Below are positions 8,700-19,152 of a stretch of DNA of 64,000 bases, in pieces. Each line of letters starts with the position of its first letter. Position 1 is the first letter of the stretch. This DNA comes from SZUA-36 sp963753105 (GTDB taxonomy: Bacteria > Pseudomonadota > Gammaproteobacteria > Xanthomonadales > SZUA-36). The notes below the pieces were generated by a model. The model made no database searches and was not told the DNA's origin. It saw nothing but the letters and a program-made list of their open reading frames with translations. Made by a program: the position numbers and the translations under genes. The stretch is taken from positions 62,001 to 126,000 of the forward strand of contig CAVWBD010000009.1 in the NCBI GenBank assembly GCA_963753105.1, read 5' to 3'.

Positions 8700-8806
8700 G
8701 CTGTGCCGGGCGTGTTCCTTACCCGGGACCGTGAGCGACAGGAGTCGCGACCGAGCCCCCAGGGATGGGTTTACGGCGTGTCCCGGGAAGGAATACTTGG
8801 CACAGC
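8700..8806 (+). repeat. Y-shaped repeat family 1, copy A
   Basis: A 107 bp element. The outer stem is GCTGTGCC...CCTTACCCGGGAC pairing with GTCCCGGGAAGG...GGCACAGC. Inside are two hairpins, GCGAC-agga-GTCGC and CCCA-ggga-TGGG, joined by the constant bases GAGC and ACGGCGT. Homologous in reverse orientation to 23318-23425. The rest of the 8328-8918 gap holds nothing else recognisable. Confidence 0.8.
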
Positions 8807-8918
8807 CATAGAAATGCTTTGGTGCTCACGAATCGCGGCCAGAGGCCGCTTATGTTCAGGATGAACGGTATGCCGAGGGCGCATGGACGCGCAGGAGCGG
8901 CCCCACATAGTCCCGAAC

Positions 8919-10335
8919 CTATTGGGCTGCGATCCGGGCCTCGATGTAGGCCAGCGCCTTGCCCAGGCCCTCGAGGCTGCGTTGTTTGCCCATCAGCCAC
9001 AGGGTCTTGTCGATCGACGGTGAAACCGCGCAGCCGGTCACCGCAATGCGCAGAGGCTGCGCCACCTTGCCCATGCCCACTTCGAGTTCCGCCGCCACGC
9101 GGTCAATCACTGCGTGCAGGGCTTCTGGTGTCCAGTCGTCCTGTGCCTGCAGCTGCGTTTGCATGGCCTGCAAGGGTTCCAGCGCCACCGGGCGCAGGTG
9201 TTTCTTGGCCGCGTTGGCATCGAGTTCGTCGTAGCCTTCAAAGAATATCCGGCTTTGCGCCGCCATTTCCTTCAGGGTTTTGACCCGTTCGCCCTGCACT
9301 GCCACGATGTCTTCAAGCGGAGGGCCCGCATCCGTGTCAATGCCCTGGTCGGCAAAATGCCAGGCGAGGTGCTCAGCCACCTCGCTCGCCGGCAAGCGTG
9401 CGCATATAGTGCTGGTTCAGCCAGTCCAGCTTGTCGGTATTGAAGGCCGATGCCTTGCGGTTGACGTCCTTGATATCGAACAAGCTCGATCATCTCGTCC
9501 AGCGATGAAGACTTCCTGGTCACCGTGTGACCAGCCCAGTCTGACCAGGTAATTCCGCAACGCCTGCGGCAGGTAGCCATCGTCGCGGTACTGCATCACG
9601 CTGACCGCGCCGTGGCGCTTGGACAAGCGCGCGCCATCGTCACCGAGGATCATCGGCACATGCGCAAATACCGGCAACTCGGCGCCCAGCGCCCGGTAGA
9701 TATTGATCTGCCGCGGCGTATTGTTGATATGGTCATCGCCGCGTATGACATGCGTGATACTGCATATCCATGTCATCCACCACGACGGTGAAATTGTAGG
9801 TCGGCGAACCATCCGGTCGGGCGATGACCAGGTCATCCAGTTCATCGTTGGAAATACTGATGCGGCCACGTACCAGGTCATCGAATACCACGTTGCCGTC
9901 TTGCGGGTTACGGAAACGCACCACCGGTTTAATGCCTTCAGGAACGCTCTCGAGATGCCGGCACTTGCCGTCATAGCGTGGCTTGATGCCATCCTTCATC
10001 TGCTGCTCGCGCAGTTTCTCCAAGCCGTTCCTTCTGCAATAGCAGTGATAGGCCTTGTCCTCATCGAGCAGGCGCTGGACGACCTCGGCATAGCGGCCAA
10101 AGCTGTCGGTCTGGTAAACCGGGCCCTCGTCGTAATCCAGCCCCAGCCACTCCATGCCATCGAGGATGGCCTGCACGGATTCCGGCGTGGAGCGCTCAAG
10201 ATCGGTATCCTCGATACGCAGTACAAAAACGCCATCGTTGGCGCGTGCCTGCAGGTAGCAGAATAATGCCGTGCGGGCGCCGCCGACATGAAGGAAGCCC
10301 GTTGGGCTGGGTGCAAATCGTGTTCTGATGTTCAT
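8919..10335 (-). CDS. gltX: Glutamyl-tRNA synthetase, several frameshifts
   Basis: Class I aminoacyl-tRNA synthetase that charges tRNA-Glu. The N-terminal 195 residues are intact from the ATG at 10335 and show the HIGH-type motif APSPTGFLHVGGART and VLRIEDTDLERS. The KMSKS-type motif LSKRHGAVS lies after a shift near 9760. At least three further shifts fall near 9510, 9480 and 9395 before the intact C-terminal anticodon-binding part (MPASEVAEHLAWHFADQG to EARIAAQ). The whole span equals about 472 codons, the family length. Because the enzyme is essential, the shifts are best read as sequence errors. Confidence 0.88.
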
Positions 10336-10394
10336 TGGATTCCAGGTCGCTCAGGTGATGATATGCATTTCCCGGGGAAACACATAAGTTCTTC

Positions 10395-10424
10395 AAAAAA
10401 ATACCGCCTCGAAAGAGGCGGTAT
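10395..10424 (-). terminator. Rho-independent terminator of the pilin cluster
   Basis: Perfect ten-base stem ATACCGCCTC / GAGGCGGTAT with a four-base loop, followed on the minus strand by six T residues. It lies between the last gene of the minor-pilin cluster (stop at 10510) and the gltX start, isolating the two transcripts. Confidence 0.9.
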
Positions 10425-10509
10425 TCTAGCAGAGAACGAGACCTTGCAAAGCGTCAAGTCAAACGGTGAAAAGGCTCTAAGCATCACAGGCTCACCCTGG
10501 AGAACGAAG

Positions 10510-11799
10510 TTATAGCTCGTGCCCGCGGGCTCGCCGGTCCAGGCTGAAATCCGCCTTGGCACCTGTACCGTTGATCACTTCATTGGTCTTGGTCAAAATC
10601 GTACCGACAGAGCAGGCCCAGCGATCCGCATTTTTCTTGCCGTACGCGGACAATGCTATCTGCGGATTGACCGCATCGTTCGGCACAAGACAACTGTAAC
10701 CAAATGGCGTCTGTGCACACTCCACGCCGTTAACACCGGTAATGACCAGCACAGGATCACCCGGCAGGGTTTCTGACCAGGTCCCGCTGATCACGATGTA
10801 TCATCCGGATCCGGTGCCGGTGGCGGTGGCGGTCGGATCAACATCGAGTATCATCGGCATATACGAACAGGCTGGCACTCGGTCACCTCGATCATAGTAG
10901 GTGGGATCAATCGGCAGCGTATCGGTGAACCCGGTGTTACCCCGGTGGCCGATCGCAACCACCGTTGACTGGCCGTCATCGCCGTCTTGGAAATGCAACG
11001 CCACGGCTGTGGGTGCTGTTGTTCGCCAACGGTTCGTTGGTGGTGTCCACCGGGATATTGGGAACCGGTGTTTCATTCCAGCGGTTCAGCTTGGTCATCT
11101 GCACATCGAAGAACGGGATCAATTCCAGCGGATTGATGCTGCCGGTGCGGTCAAGTACCACATCACCCGACTTGCAATCCGCATCATCCGGTCCTTTGTC
11201 ACCGATGCAGTTTGCCAGCACCGTGCGCAGGTCAGAGCTCAGGTAGTCGATATACACGCCCCTGGACCTGAGTTGCTGAGTCGTCGCGGCAAGCCCAGTG
11301 GTAATGTCGTCCACGAAGGAAACTCGGTCGGGTTACCATTCGCCATCAAATCGAGAGCGTCATCATAGTCGCCTTGCATGGGCGCTGGCGCAACCAGGCA
11401 GGGCGATTCGGCCGATACACGGTGGATTGGTCTCATAATCGGGGAACGTATAGCCCGCAAACGCCGATGCTGCCCCCGTGACGAAGTCCGAATACACATC
11501 GATCTCATTCACGTCATCCATGAAATCAGCCGGGAAAACATTCAGGTCTTCGCGCCGGAAATCCTGTGCCACGCGGAAAAATCCATCCACGCGAACCAGG
11601 CGGCAGGATTCGACATAAGCGTCACCGTCGGAGGTGGCTTCGATCAGGTCAGCAGTCTTTTTTGCGCGGTCATAGTGCTTGTGGTCACCCCGGAAGGTAC
11701 CGGACGTGATGTATTCAGTACTCGGCCTGAAGGGATGTATAGACATTGACCGCGGTATCAGCGTGATCCGGAACGTCCTGACTGCTGCACCGCCGTCAT
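10510..11799 (-). CDS. Unidentified protein of the minor-pilin cluster, many frameshifts
   Basis: Not recognised. Coding is inferred from successive conserved-looking segments in shifting frames: YITSGTFRGDHKHYDRAKK, LNVFPADFMDDVNEIDVY, SRGVYIDYLSSDLRTVLANC, SINPLELIPFFDVQMTKLNR, VVAIGHRGNTGFTDTLPIDP and WACSVGTILTKTNEVINGTG. The proposed start is the ATG at 11799, 45 bases after the pilV stop and preceded by CAGGGA; the stop is at 10510-10512. Total size is about 425 residues. It is rich in Asp, Asn and paired Cys, as in secreted pilus-associated proteins. No pilus-tip PilY1 beta-propeller motif is seen. It is the last gene of the operon, before a strong terminator. Confidence 0.5.
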
Positions 11800-11843
11800 G
11801 GTGGTCCCTGCAGCAGGTGTCACACAGCTATGATTGCTGGTTG

Positions 11844-12745
11844 TTATTCGAAACCCCATAGGCCTTCGTCGGCATGCTGGCCACGGGCGTACTCGTCTCC
11901 TGCCCAGATCACCGGCCGGTGACCAGGTTCGGCGGCATCCGGCGCCTTGAGCAGACATTCGCAGGCAACGGACTGGCGAATTCCTCCCGGCGCAGGAAGT
12001 GGCGCCGGCATCGGTCTGCGAGTAGGTGATTACATCGAAAGTGGTTTCCACCAGCTCATCAAGTATCGTTATATCCGGCTCGGGGAGCAAGGATTCCTTG
12101 AACTTGTTGTCACCCAGCGACAGCGAGATGATATCGGGGTTCTGACCTGGCGTATAAGGAATCGGCGGCGCCGCAGTGCCACCCGTCGATTCATCGGCAA
12201 CCCGTCGCCGACGAGCTGTGTGACCAGCGCGGGGATCGAGGCTGTTAACACGATTTCGCCACTGCCCAGGTCGGCAGCCGTGATGTCCGTGCCTTCATCG
12301 GCGCGGAACTCCTGGGCGGCATCCCAGGAAACCGTGACCTCGACCTGCTTGTAAGTCGAAGCTGCAGCACCGGTGGGCATCGTGGTGGTGAAGCTGTCCC
12401 CGGCAAGATCGTAGTAATGATCCGTCACATCCAGGTCGATCGATGTAGGTGATGCCGTTGACAACTTCCGGTCGGTATCGCGAGCTGACGATGTCGTTAT
12501 AGGCAAAAAATGTAGGTGGTGTGACCGTGTCGGACTCGATCCGGCTAAAGCCACGCGCCTCTTCAATAGTGCGCTCGGCGATATTGGCTGCGGTCGTGCG
12601 CACCTTGGCGTCAGCCATTGAACGGGTCAAGCGCGCCCTGCAGGGATGACAGGGCCAGCAGGCCGACCACGAAGATGAAAATCCCGATCATGACCTCGAG
12701 GATGCTGAAACCACGATGAAGTTTACTTTTCATATGTATTCTCAT
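11844..12745 (-). CDS. pilV: Type IV pilus minor pilin PilV, frameshifted
   Basis: Minor pilin that helps prime pilus assembly at the inner membrane. The start at 12745 follows AAGGAG, which overlaps the stop of pilX. The prepilin leader and helix read RGFSILEVMIGIFIFVVGLL, with the conserved Glu five residues after the processing Gly. Shifts occur near 12630, 12460, 12190 and 11990. Segments in order are ADAKVRTTAANIAERTIEEA, VEVTVSWDAAQEFRADEG, PDIISLSLGDNKFKESLLPE and VACECLLKAPDAAEPGHRPV, ending ...HADEGLWGFE at 11844. The large C-terminal region with paired cysteines fits a PilV-type protein. Confidence 0.72.
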
Positions 12746-12757
12746 TTTCGTATCTCC

Positions 12758-14298
12758 TTACCAGCCAATGTCCGGCAGGCCAAAATCTCGCCAGCCGCCA
12801 TTGACTGCCCCAAGTCCCGCAATACCCGTGGCCTCGGCCAATACGCCTTCCGCATATACGATCTGGAAGGTGCCCTGGTCCTTGTCCATGGTGCCATCAA
12901 CAATGACGGAGCCATATACGGTGGCACCGCCCAGTGTTGTCAATCCTGCAGTGCCCGATTCACCATCGAAAATGTACAGAATGCCGTAGATGATGGCGCC
13001 ACCGCCAATCACGGTCATCGGTGGCCGATATCAGGATAATGGGATTTTCGGGTGAACCCACTACCGTGTTCGCATTGATCCTGCACTCATCGCCTGTGAC
13101 CCAGTATCATGCCCGAACTGTGCGGACCGAGACCGGTGCAGTCACTGATGACCGTGGCCTGGGATTTGACCAACGCATACTGGGCCCTGGGTAGTTGAAG
13201 TAAAACTCAAACAGGTCACAGGGAAAGCCGGGGTCGATGATGATGTCTATGCCCACGCAAGTGTCAGAGCCAAGCAATGTGCCCGAGCACTGTGCCGCGG
13301 TAAACCCTACCCCGCTGAGGAAATATTCCGGGTCATTGCCGCCGGGACCGCACAGGCAGTTGTTGTCGGTACAGGTCACGCCATCCGGGTACTCCGACGT
13401 GGTACCACTCCTGCATCTCGCAGGTTTGCCAGGTGCCCGAAGTGATAATGGGTGTAGCCGGCGGGCAGGCGGGGTTGTTATTGATCCACGAGGTCAGCGG
13501 TACGCCCAGGCCGCCGCCGTTCGGATTGCCCACCACTTCCGCTGCGCCGGTGGGTGGGAAGGTGGACTTGGTCACCAATGGCACCGCGGGTGAGCCAGCT
13601 AGCTTCTTCCAGTTGGACAATGGGCAGGGCCACCGTCGCCTCACCCTGTGCAGGTCGAAACATTTGTCACATCGGTACAATCGGAATAACCATAGGACAA
13701 GCAGCGTCAGTACCAGGCTGGCTTCTGTTTCATCGGCAGGCGTCGCCGGTGCTGCAAGACAGGGGTTTGTCGGATTTGCCAGGTCAACAAAACACATCAG
13801 GGCGCTTATCCTGGCGGTGGTGCCAACCGGGAAATCCGTCGTGTTGACCGGCAGGGATTCCAGCGTGGCCGTATTCCCGTCGGTATCGTAGTAAAATGAA
13901 CCGGCAACCGCCGAAACATCACCACCGCAGGGGTGCGTGTCCGCCGCTGGCGAAGGGCATGGCTGCCAACGGGTGTTGCCCGTGGCGAACCAGCCGTCCC
14001 TGGTGTAACCGGTACCATCGGGAAACTTGTCGATCTGGCTGGAGAGCACCAGGGATGCGTTCTGCAATAAATACATGACGCTTTGGTCGAGCGCCGCCTC
14101 GGCAATGTGGAATGCTTCCTTCTGGCGCATTTCGTTGCCGGAAACCCGGGTTTCAAACAGGCTGACACGGGTCGCATAGACCAGCAGCAGGGTCATCAGT
14201 ATCAGCACCAGGACGGCGGTAAAAATGGTCAGGCCACCACGTTGCCTACTGCCATCCATGCAGTTTCTGCCATACTTGTGAATCTGTTTCAGATACAT
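12758..14298 (-). CDS. pilX: Type IV pilus assembly protein PilX, frameshifted
   Basis: Minor pilin of the PilX_N family. The start at 14298 has GAGGT eight bases upstream. The N-terminus reads QRGGLTIFTAVLVLILMTLL and continues into ETRVSGNEMRQKEAFHIAEA, the family signature in which no Glu5 is present and a long helix precedes the globular part. At least three shifts (about 13690, 13610, 13400, and possibly more near 13170-13030) divide the 510-residue product. The C-terminus reads TVIGGGAIIYGILYIFDGES to NGGWRDFGLPDIGW, and a tryptophan-rich WRDF ending is common in PilX-like proteins. It lies between pilW and pilV. Confidence 0.75.
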
Positions 14299-14335
14299 AC
14301 TCGTTTACCTCGAATCCTCTTGTACTTTGCCACGC

Positions 14336-15107
14336 TCAGGGTGACGCCGGCGGGCTTGTCGTGTGGTTGCGAACCGTAACGAACTCGCGCAGTTCCCGGC
14401 TGGCATTGGCGTTGTTTTGCAGCCATGCCGGTAAAGACGCGTCGGGCGTTAACCTGGCGGTGATGGTCAGGCCGATCCTTTCGACACTCTGGATGTCGCC
14501 GCCAGCATTGATCGTTTCTGTAAACGAATCGGTATCGTCGACATTGAAGGTCAGCACATCGATGAGTTCCGGGTCGGTGATGTCCACCCAGTCCGCATTC
14601 GGGTTGCAGCCCGGCGCAGCGGTTCGCGTGGTGGTCATCTGCAGCCTGCCAACGCCGCTCGCGACCGTGCGCCGGAACGCCGCAACCGGTTCCGCGTTCA
14701 CAGCTACCTGGGTACCCGTCTGGGGCCGGTCGTACCAGAACCAGAAACAATCACTGTCCCCATTGTCCGTGATATTGATTCCACCTACTCTTGGCAGCAA
14801 TACCCAGCGTACTCAGGCAATCCACGTTGCCGTAACAGGCCATGAACGTGGAGTGGTAATTGGCCCGCCGCAATTCACGTGACATGATCTGCATGGCGGT
14901 GCGCATCTCCTGGGTGACTTTCGCCATCTGGATGGTCTTGGAGCCCGTACCCAGGGTATTGGCCATGACGATGATCATGCCGGTGGCCGCAATCAGGCTG
15001 ATGACGCCGGCAACGAGCAACTCGATTAAGGTCATACCGCCTTGCCGTTTCCAGGTCTTCATCTGTTTCTTCGATATCGTTTTCATGCTGTTCAACCTGG
15101 TTTTCAT
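14336..15107 (-). CDS. pilW: Type IV pilus minor pilin PilW, one frameshift
   Basis: Minor pilin with the prepilin motif GGMTLIELLVAGVISLIAAT (Glu5 present) followed by the long helix ANTLGTGSKTIQMAKVTQEM. The ATG at 15107 overlaps the TGA stop of fimT (ATGA), so the two are coupled. A shift near 14790 joins DCLSTLGIAAK to GGINITDNGDSDCFWFWYDR. The C-terminal half (ADWVDITDPELIDVLTFNVD, then ERIGLTITARLTPDASLPAW) is the usual beta-rich PilW domain, ending at 14336 after about 257 residues. pilX follows after 37 bases. Confidence 0.82.
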
Positions 15108-15783
15108 GGGGAAGGTAGCGGCGGTGGCGGCGGTGCCACGATGAGGCTGCACAATCTCTTGAAGCCCGGCACCTTCTTGTCCGAGTCGGGGTTGCACACC
15201 CGGATCCGGCCAGTCACAGATATATCGACCAGCAGCGAATATTTCGAGTTGTCGGACAGCAGGGTGACCTGGTGTGAATTGCCATCGATGAGTCCGCAGT
15301 CCAGTCACCTTGATCCCGCGCACCGGGTCGAAATTGAAATTGAAATCATTGCTGGCCAGTAGCCCCTGCCCTGGAACTGTTCATGGTGAAACCATCGAAA
15401 CCGACCTGGTTGATCACCCTCGGCGAACCGGCGCCACCAGGGTTGAAATCACAGTAATCATTTTCAGTTGCTGTTGTTTCTTCGCAATCGCAATGGTCGG
15501 TGGCGGCAGTGCGGATCATTGCACCCGCACACCAGGTCCTACCATCACCTGCGCGCTTGACCGAAATGGCAATCGTCTCATTACGCTTGATCGCCTCACC
15601 CTGCGCCAGGGTGAGAAAAGCGGCGATGCTCTCGGCAGCGCCGGTTACCCGTCTTTTCTGCACGGTGTTTTGATAGGTGGGAACAGCCAGTGCGACGCCG
15701 ATGGCGACAATCACCACGGCAATCATTAATTCAATGAGTGTAAAGCCCCTGTTCCTGACCATGGTCCCGGAACTGGAATCCAT
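15104..15783 (-). CDS. fimT: Type IV pilus minor pilin FimT (GspH/FimT family), frameshifted
   Basis: Pseudopilin of the GspH/FimT family. The start at 15783 is preceded by AGGGAGAG. The processing site and helix are NRGFTLIELMIAVVIVAIGV, then AVPTYQNTVQKRRVTGAAES. Shifts near 15350 and 15290 link MNSSRAGATGQQ to FNFNFDPVRGIKVTGL and then to IDGNSHQVTLLSDNSKYSLL. The end ...RLCSLIVAPPPPPLPSP is proline-rich, with a TGA at 15106-15104 that overlaps the pilW start. First gene of the minor-pilin operon; pilE lies divergently upstream. Confidence 0.8.
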
Positions 15784-15971
15784 GAATCTCTCCCTTGGTG
15801 TGGTCATTAACATTGCACTCCCTTTGCAAACATGTTGCGGATATCTATAGTATAAAGACAGACATGCTGGTACAGCAGCATCCACACTACCGTTTATCAG
15901 GCAGATACAACCGTTTATCCGGCGGCGTATAATCCAGACAACCCAGGTAGGTAAATAACGGAGTTTCAGTC

Positions 15972-16362
15972 ATGAAACGCAAGACTCAGCAGAAAGGGAT
16001 TTTCGTTGATCGAACTGATGATCGTGATTGCCATCGTGGCCATCCTCGTTGCACTCGCCTTACCCAGTTACACGCGATACGTACTCAAGGCCAACCGGGG
16101 CGAGGCGCAGCAGTTATTGCTGAACTGGGCCAACAACCAGGAAATCTGGCGGGCCAATGATACGGACTATGCCACGACCGGGGAAATTGCCCTGCCCACC
16201 CATGCAAAATTTGCGTTCACACTCCCGACAAGGACCGCGACAACATACGTCCTGAGGGCCACCGCGCAGGGTAACCAGGCAAACGACAAGGAACGAGGCA
16301 CCACATGCAGCCCGCTGGAAATCAACCAGGCCAACGCCAAAACACCTGCTAATTGTTGGTAA
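15972..16362 (+). CDS. pilE: Type IV pilin PilE-like, one frameshift
   Basis: Pilin-family protein transcribed away from the minor-pilin operon. The ATG at 15972 is followed by MKRKTQQKG. An extra G in the run before ATTTTCG breaks the frame; removing it gives KGFSLIELMIVIAIVAILVA, the classic type IV pilin leader and helix with Glu5. The mature part (about 120 residues) has QEIWRANDTDYATTGEIALP and ends GTTCSPLEINQANAKTPANCW, whose last two cysteines form the pilin disulfide loop. Short length and location suggest the PilE minor pilin rather than the major pilin. Confidence 0.82.
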
Positions 16363-16416
16363 TTTTTCTTTATTATCAATGTAATTATGTAATATATCAC
16401 GAAATAACACGAAACT

Positions 16417-16424
16417 GGTATAAT
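16417..16424 (+). promoter_or_regulatory. Extended -10 promoter for mltF
   Basis: TGGTATAAT is a perfect sigma-70 -10 hexamer with the TGn extension, 23 bases before the proposed mltF ATG at 16447. No good -35 is present, which is usual for extended -10 promoters. The preceding 50 bases are AT-rich. Confidence 0.5.
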
Positions 16425-16446
16425 TACTGCACCTCGGCTGCCGGGT

Positions 16447-17865
16447 ATGGCGTTTGAGCAATCCTCGACATCAGACAATGGAAAACAGGGCTTTATGCGG
16501 CACTCGCCGCAGTCATGTTGTTGCCTTTTTTATACTCCGGCAACGATCATCCAAGCACACTGGAAAAAGCCCGGCAACGCGGCAGTATCACGCTGCTGAC
16601 CCGCAATGGCGCCAGCAGTTACTTTATCGGCCCTGATGGCGATACCGGGCCGGAATATGACCTTGCCGCAGCCTTCGCCGACTATCTTGGCCTGGCCCTC
16701 GAGGTCAAGGCAGCCGATGAATATGCCGGCCTCGGCACGCTGCTGGTACGCCGGCAGGGTGAGTTGATCGGCGCCAACCTGACCCGCACACCCGAGCGTG
16801 AACGCCTGTTCAATTTTGGCCCCGATTATGCCGAAACCAAGACGGTGGTGGTGTACCGGCGTGGCACCCGCCGCCCCGCGCAGCATCTCCGACCTGGTGG
16901 GCAAACGTATAGCCGTAATTGCCGGTACGAGTTATGAAGGCACAACTGGAAAAAGCCCGGGAATCGATTCCCCGATCTGCAATGGACTGCCGAGAACAGC
17001 GTCGGCATCGAGGACCTGCTGATCGCCATCGCCGACGGCGAACTGGATGCGACCCTGGTGGACTCGAACATTTACAAAATCAACAGCCAGTTCTACCCGC
17101 GGGTGCAGGCCGGCTTTACGCTGCCAGGCAGCCAGCCGCACGCCTGGGCGTTCCTGCCCGGTGATGATGATTCGCTGGTGCAAAAGGCCCGGTCATTTTT
17201 CAGGCTCGACCAGGGAGAACGGTACAGCTCGCCCTGATCCGGGGCCAGTACGAAGAAGACAATCACGAACTCGACCGTGTCGGCATGTTCCAGTTCATGA
17301 AACAGGTCAGGAACGTCTGCCGCCGTTGATACCGGTGTTCCAGGATGTCGCGGAAGCCCACGGCCTGGACTGGCGTCTGCTGGCGGCGATGGGTTACCAG
17401 GAATCGCACTGGGATCCGGATGCAGCATCCCGAAGACCGGCGTGCGCGGCATCATGATGCTGACCCAGCGCACCGCCGCGCAACTGGGGATCAATGACAG
17501 GCTCGACCCCGTGCAGAGCATCGAGGGTGGCGCACGTTACTTCCTGCGCATGCATAAACGAATCCCCAGGCGCATCGCCGAACCGGACCGTACCTGGATG
17601 GCGCTGGCAGCCTACAACATGGGCTGGGGACACCTCGAGGACGCGCGGGTGCTGACACAGAAACAGGGCGGCAACCCCGACCGCTGGCACGACGTCAACA
17701 AACGCCTGCTACTGTTGAGCCAGGAGAAGTGGTACCGCCAGACGCGCTATGGCTACGCCCGCGGTTACGAGGCCAGGCAATATGTGGAAAATATCCGCAG
17801 CTATTACGACACGCTTGAAGTGGATGGATACCCGCGCCCACCCGATGCTGATGACGCAGCTGTAG
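16447..17865 (+). CDS. mltF: Membrane-bound lytic murein transglycosylase F, many frameshifts
   Basis: Outer-membrane-associated enzyme that cleaves the glycan strand of peptidoglycan, built of an ABC-type solute-binding domain and a C-terminal SLT domain. Segments in order: a hydrophobic leader WKTGLYAALAAVMLLPFLYS, LEKARQRGSITLLTRNGASS, LVGKRIAVIAGTSYEG, ENSVGIEDLLIAIADGELDA, then SLT pieces AAMGYQESHWDPDA (catalytic Glu), GIMMLTQRTAAQLGI and MALAAYNMGWGHLEDARVLT. About six indels between 16477 and 17450 split them. The start is the ATG at 16447 if a shift near 16477 is accepted. The stop is uncertain: the last frame stays open to 18032, and the TAG at 17863-17865 assumes one more shift. 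Confidence 0.75.
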
Positions 17866-17877
17866 AGCAGGTCGTTA

Positions 17878-18578
17878 CTACCGATCCTTGTAAAGGCACT
17901 GCCCGGATTGTTTTTCGATATCCGCCAGTCGTGCATCGTGCTGCTCGAGTTCTTCATCACTGGCCTTCAATACAAATACGGCGGGATGCTCGACGTGCTC
18001 CAGCGGATGCTCATCATCAACTTCTGGTGTGACTGTCTCCAGGCTCAGGCCCAGGTCCACCTGCCCACCCGTCATGGCGAGGTAAACATCGGTCAGGATT
18101 TCCGCGTCCAGCAAGGCACCGTGCAGCGTTCGGCTGCTGTTATCCACCTCGTAACGCTTGCAAAGGCGTCGAGGTTATTGCGTTGGCCGGGGTGCAGGTC
18201 ACGGGCCAGTTCCAGCGTATCCAGCACGCTGGCGAGCTCGGTGATGGATGCATGCTCGTGGCCGGCCAGGGAAAGCTCGTTGTCGATAAAGCCGATATCG
18301 AACGGCGCGTTGTGAATCACCAGTTCCGCACCCTCGGCGAAAGCCAGCAGGTCATCGGCGATTTCTGCAAAAAGGGGCTTGTCCTCCAGGAATTCCACGG
18401 TGATGCCGTGCACCTCCAGGGCCCCTTCTTCGATATCCCGTTCGGGGTTGATGTAGGTGTGAAACTGCCGCCCGGTCAATTGCCGGTCAACCAGTTCCAG
18501 CGCCCCGATCTCGATGATGCGGTGCCCCTGGCTGGGTTCCAGGCCGGTGGTTTCAGTATCCAGTACTACTTGTCTCAT
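17878..18578 (-). CDS. dnaQ: DNA polymerase III epsilon subunit, one frameshift
   Basis: Proofreading 3'-5' exonuclease of the replicase. Exo I (VVLDTETTGLE, metal-binding Asp and Glu), Exo II (LVIHNAPFDIGFIDNEL) and Exo III (HGALLDAEILTDVYL, catalytic His and Asp) are all visible. A shift near 18160 separates Exo II from Exo III (RNNLDALCKRYEVDNSSRT when repaired). The product is about 233 residues with a C-terminal tail that would carry the alpha-binding segment. It is convergent with mltF and downstream of rnhA, close to the E. coli gloB-yafS-rnhA-dnaQ arrangement except that here it shares the rnhA strand. Confidence 0.92.
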
Positions 18579-18610
18579 TCAGAATCCTGTAATCCTTGGA
18601 TGGTTGTTGG

Positions 18611-18718
18611 GAGACGGAATGGATAAGACTTCCGAGACACGCTGTGGATACGTCCCTGTAAGCTCATCCACAACATCCATGTTGTGTAAGGTCTCGCCAG
18701 CCTTATCCACACCGTCTC
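18611..18718 (-). repeat. Y-shaped repeat family 1, copy C
   Basis: A 108 bp element between rnhA and dnaQ. The outer stem is GAGACGG, GGATAAG and GAGAC pairing with GTCTC, CTTATCC and CCGTCTC. Inner hairpins read, on the minus strand, CACAAC-atggat-GTTGTG and TACA-gggac-GTA. A perfect DnaA box (TTATCCACA) occurs by position within the outer arm at 18703-18711. Confidence 0.75.
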
Positions 18719-18726
18719 TGTATCAA

Positions 18727-19152
18727 TCACGGTATTGCGTTACGTGCTAACTCGTCAGCACGCTCATTCCCGGGCACCCCTGAATGCCCCTTGACCCAGA
18801 ACCAATGCACCTCGTGACGCTCGAGCGCTTTTTCGAGCCGCTGCCATAGATCCACGTTCTTGACCGGTTGCTTGGAGGCCGTGCGCCAGCCACGCGCTTT
18901 CCAGCCTTCCAGCCACTCGGTGATACCCTTCATGACGTAGGTCGAATCCGTGTGGATATCCACGCTGCAGCCACGCTTCAAGGCTTCCATACCCCGGATG
19001 ACCGCCATCATCTCCATGCGGTTATTGGTTGTCTCGTGCTCCCCGCCCGACAGTTCCTTGCGGTGTTTGCCGGAGATCAGCACCGTGCCCCAGCCACCCG
19101 GGCCCGGGTTACCGCTGCAGGCCCCGTCGGTGTACATCACCACGTCGCTCAC
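18727..19152 (-). CDS. rnhA: Ribonuclease HI
   Basis: Degrades the RNA strand of RNA-DNA hybrids. The catalytic DEDD set is visible: Asp in MYTDGACSGNPGPGGWG, Glu in NRMEMMAVIRGMEAL, Asp in VDIHTDSTYVMKGI, and a C-terminal VKGHSGVPGNERADELA with His and Asp. The start is the GTG at 19152 (VSDVVMYTDG), whose bases GTGA overlap a TGA in the neighbouring frame that probably ends the methyltransferase. The length (141 residues) is normal. In the given sequence the frame is open upstream into the methyltransferase gene without a stop. Confidence 0.93.
   Translation of the reverse strand: MSDVVMYTDGACSGNPGPGGWGTVLISGKHRKELSGGEHETTNNRMEMMAVIRGMEALKRGCSVDIHTDSTYVMKGITEWLEGWKARGWRTASKQPVKNVDLWQRLEKALERHEVHWFWVKGHSGVPGNERADELARNAIP

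Noticed and set aside
8765..9283. A 172-residue plus-strand open frame overlapping the repeat and the gltX end
   Set aside because: It starts inside a structured repeat and continues antisense to gltX; no motif.
8919..10335. gltX as a pseudogene
   Set aside because: The gene is essential, all motifs are conserved, and neighbouring genes show the same indel pattern, so sequence error is more likely.
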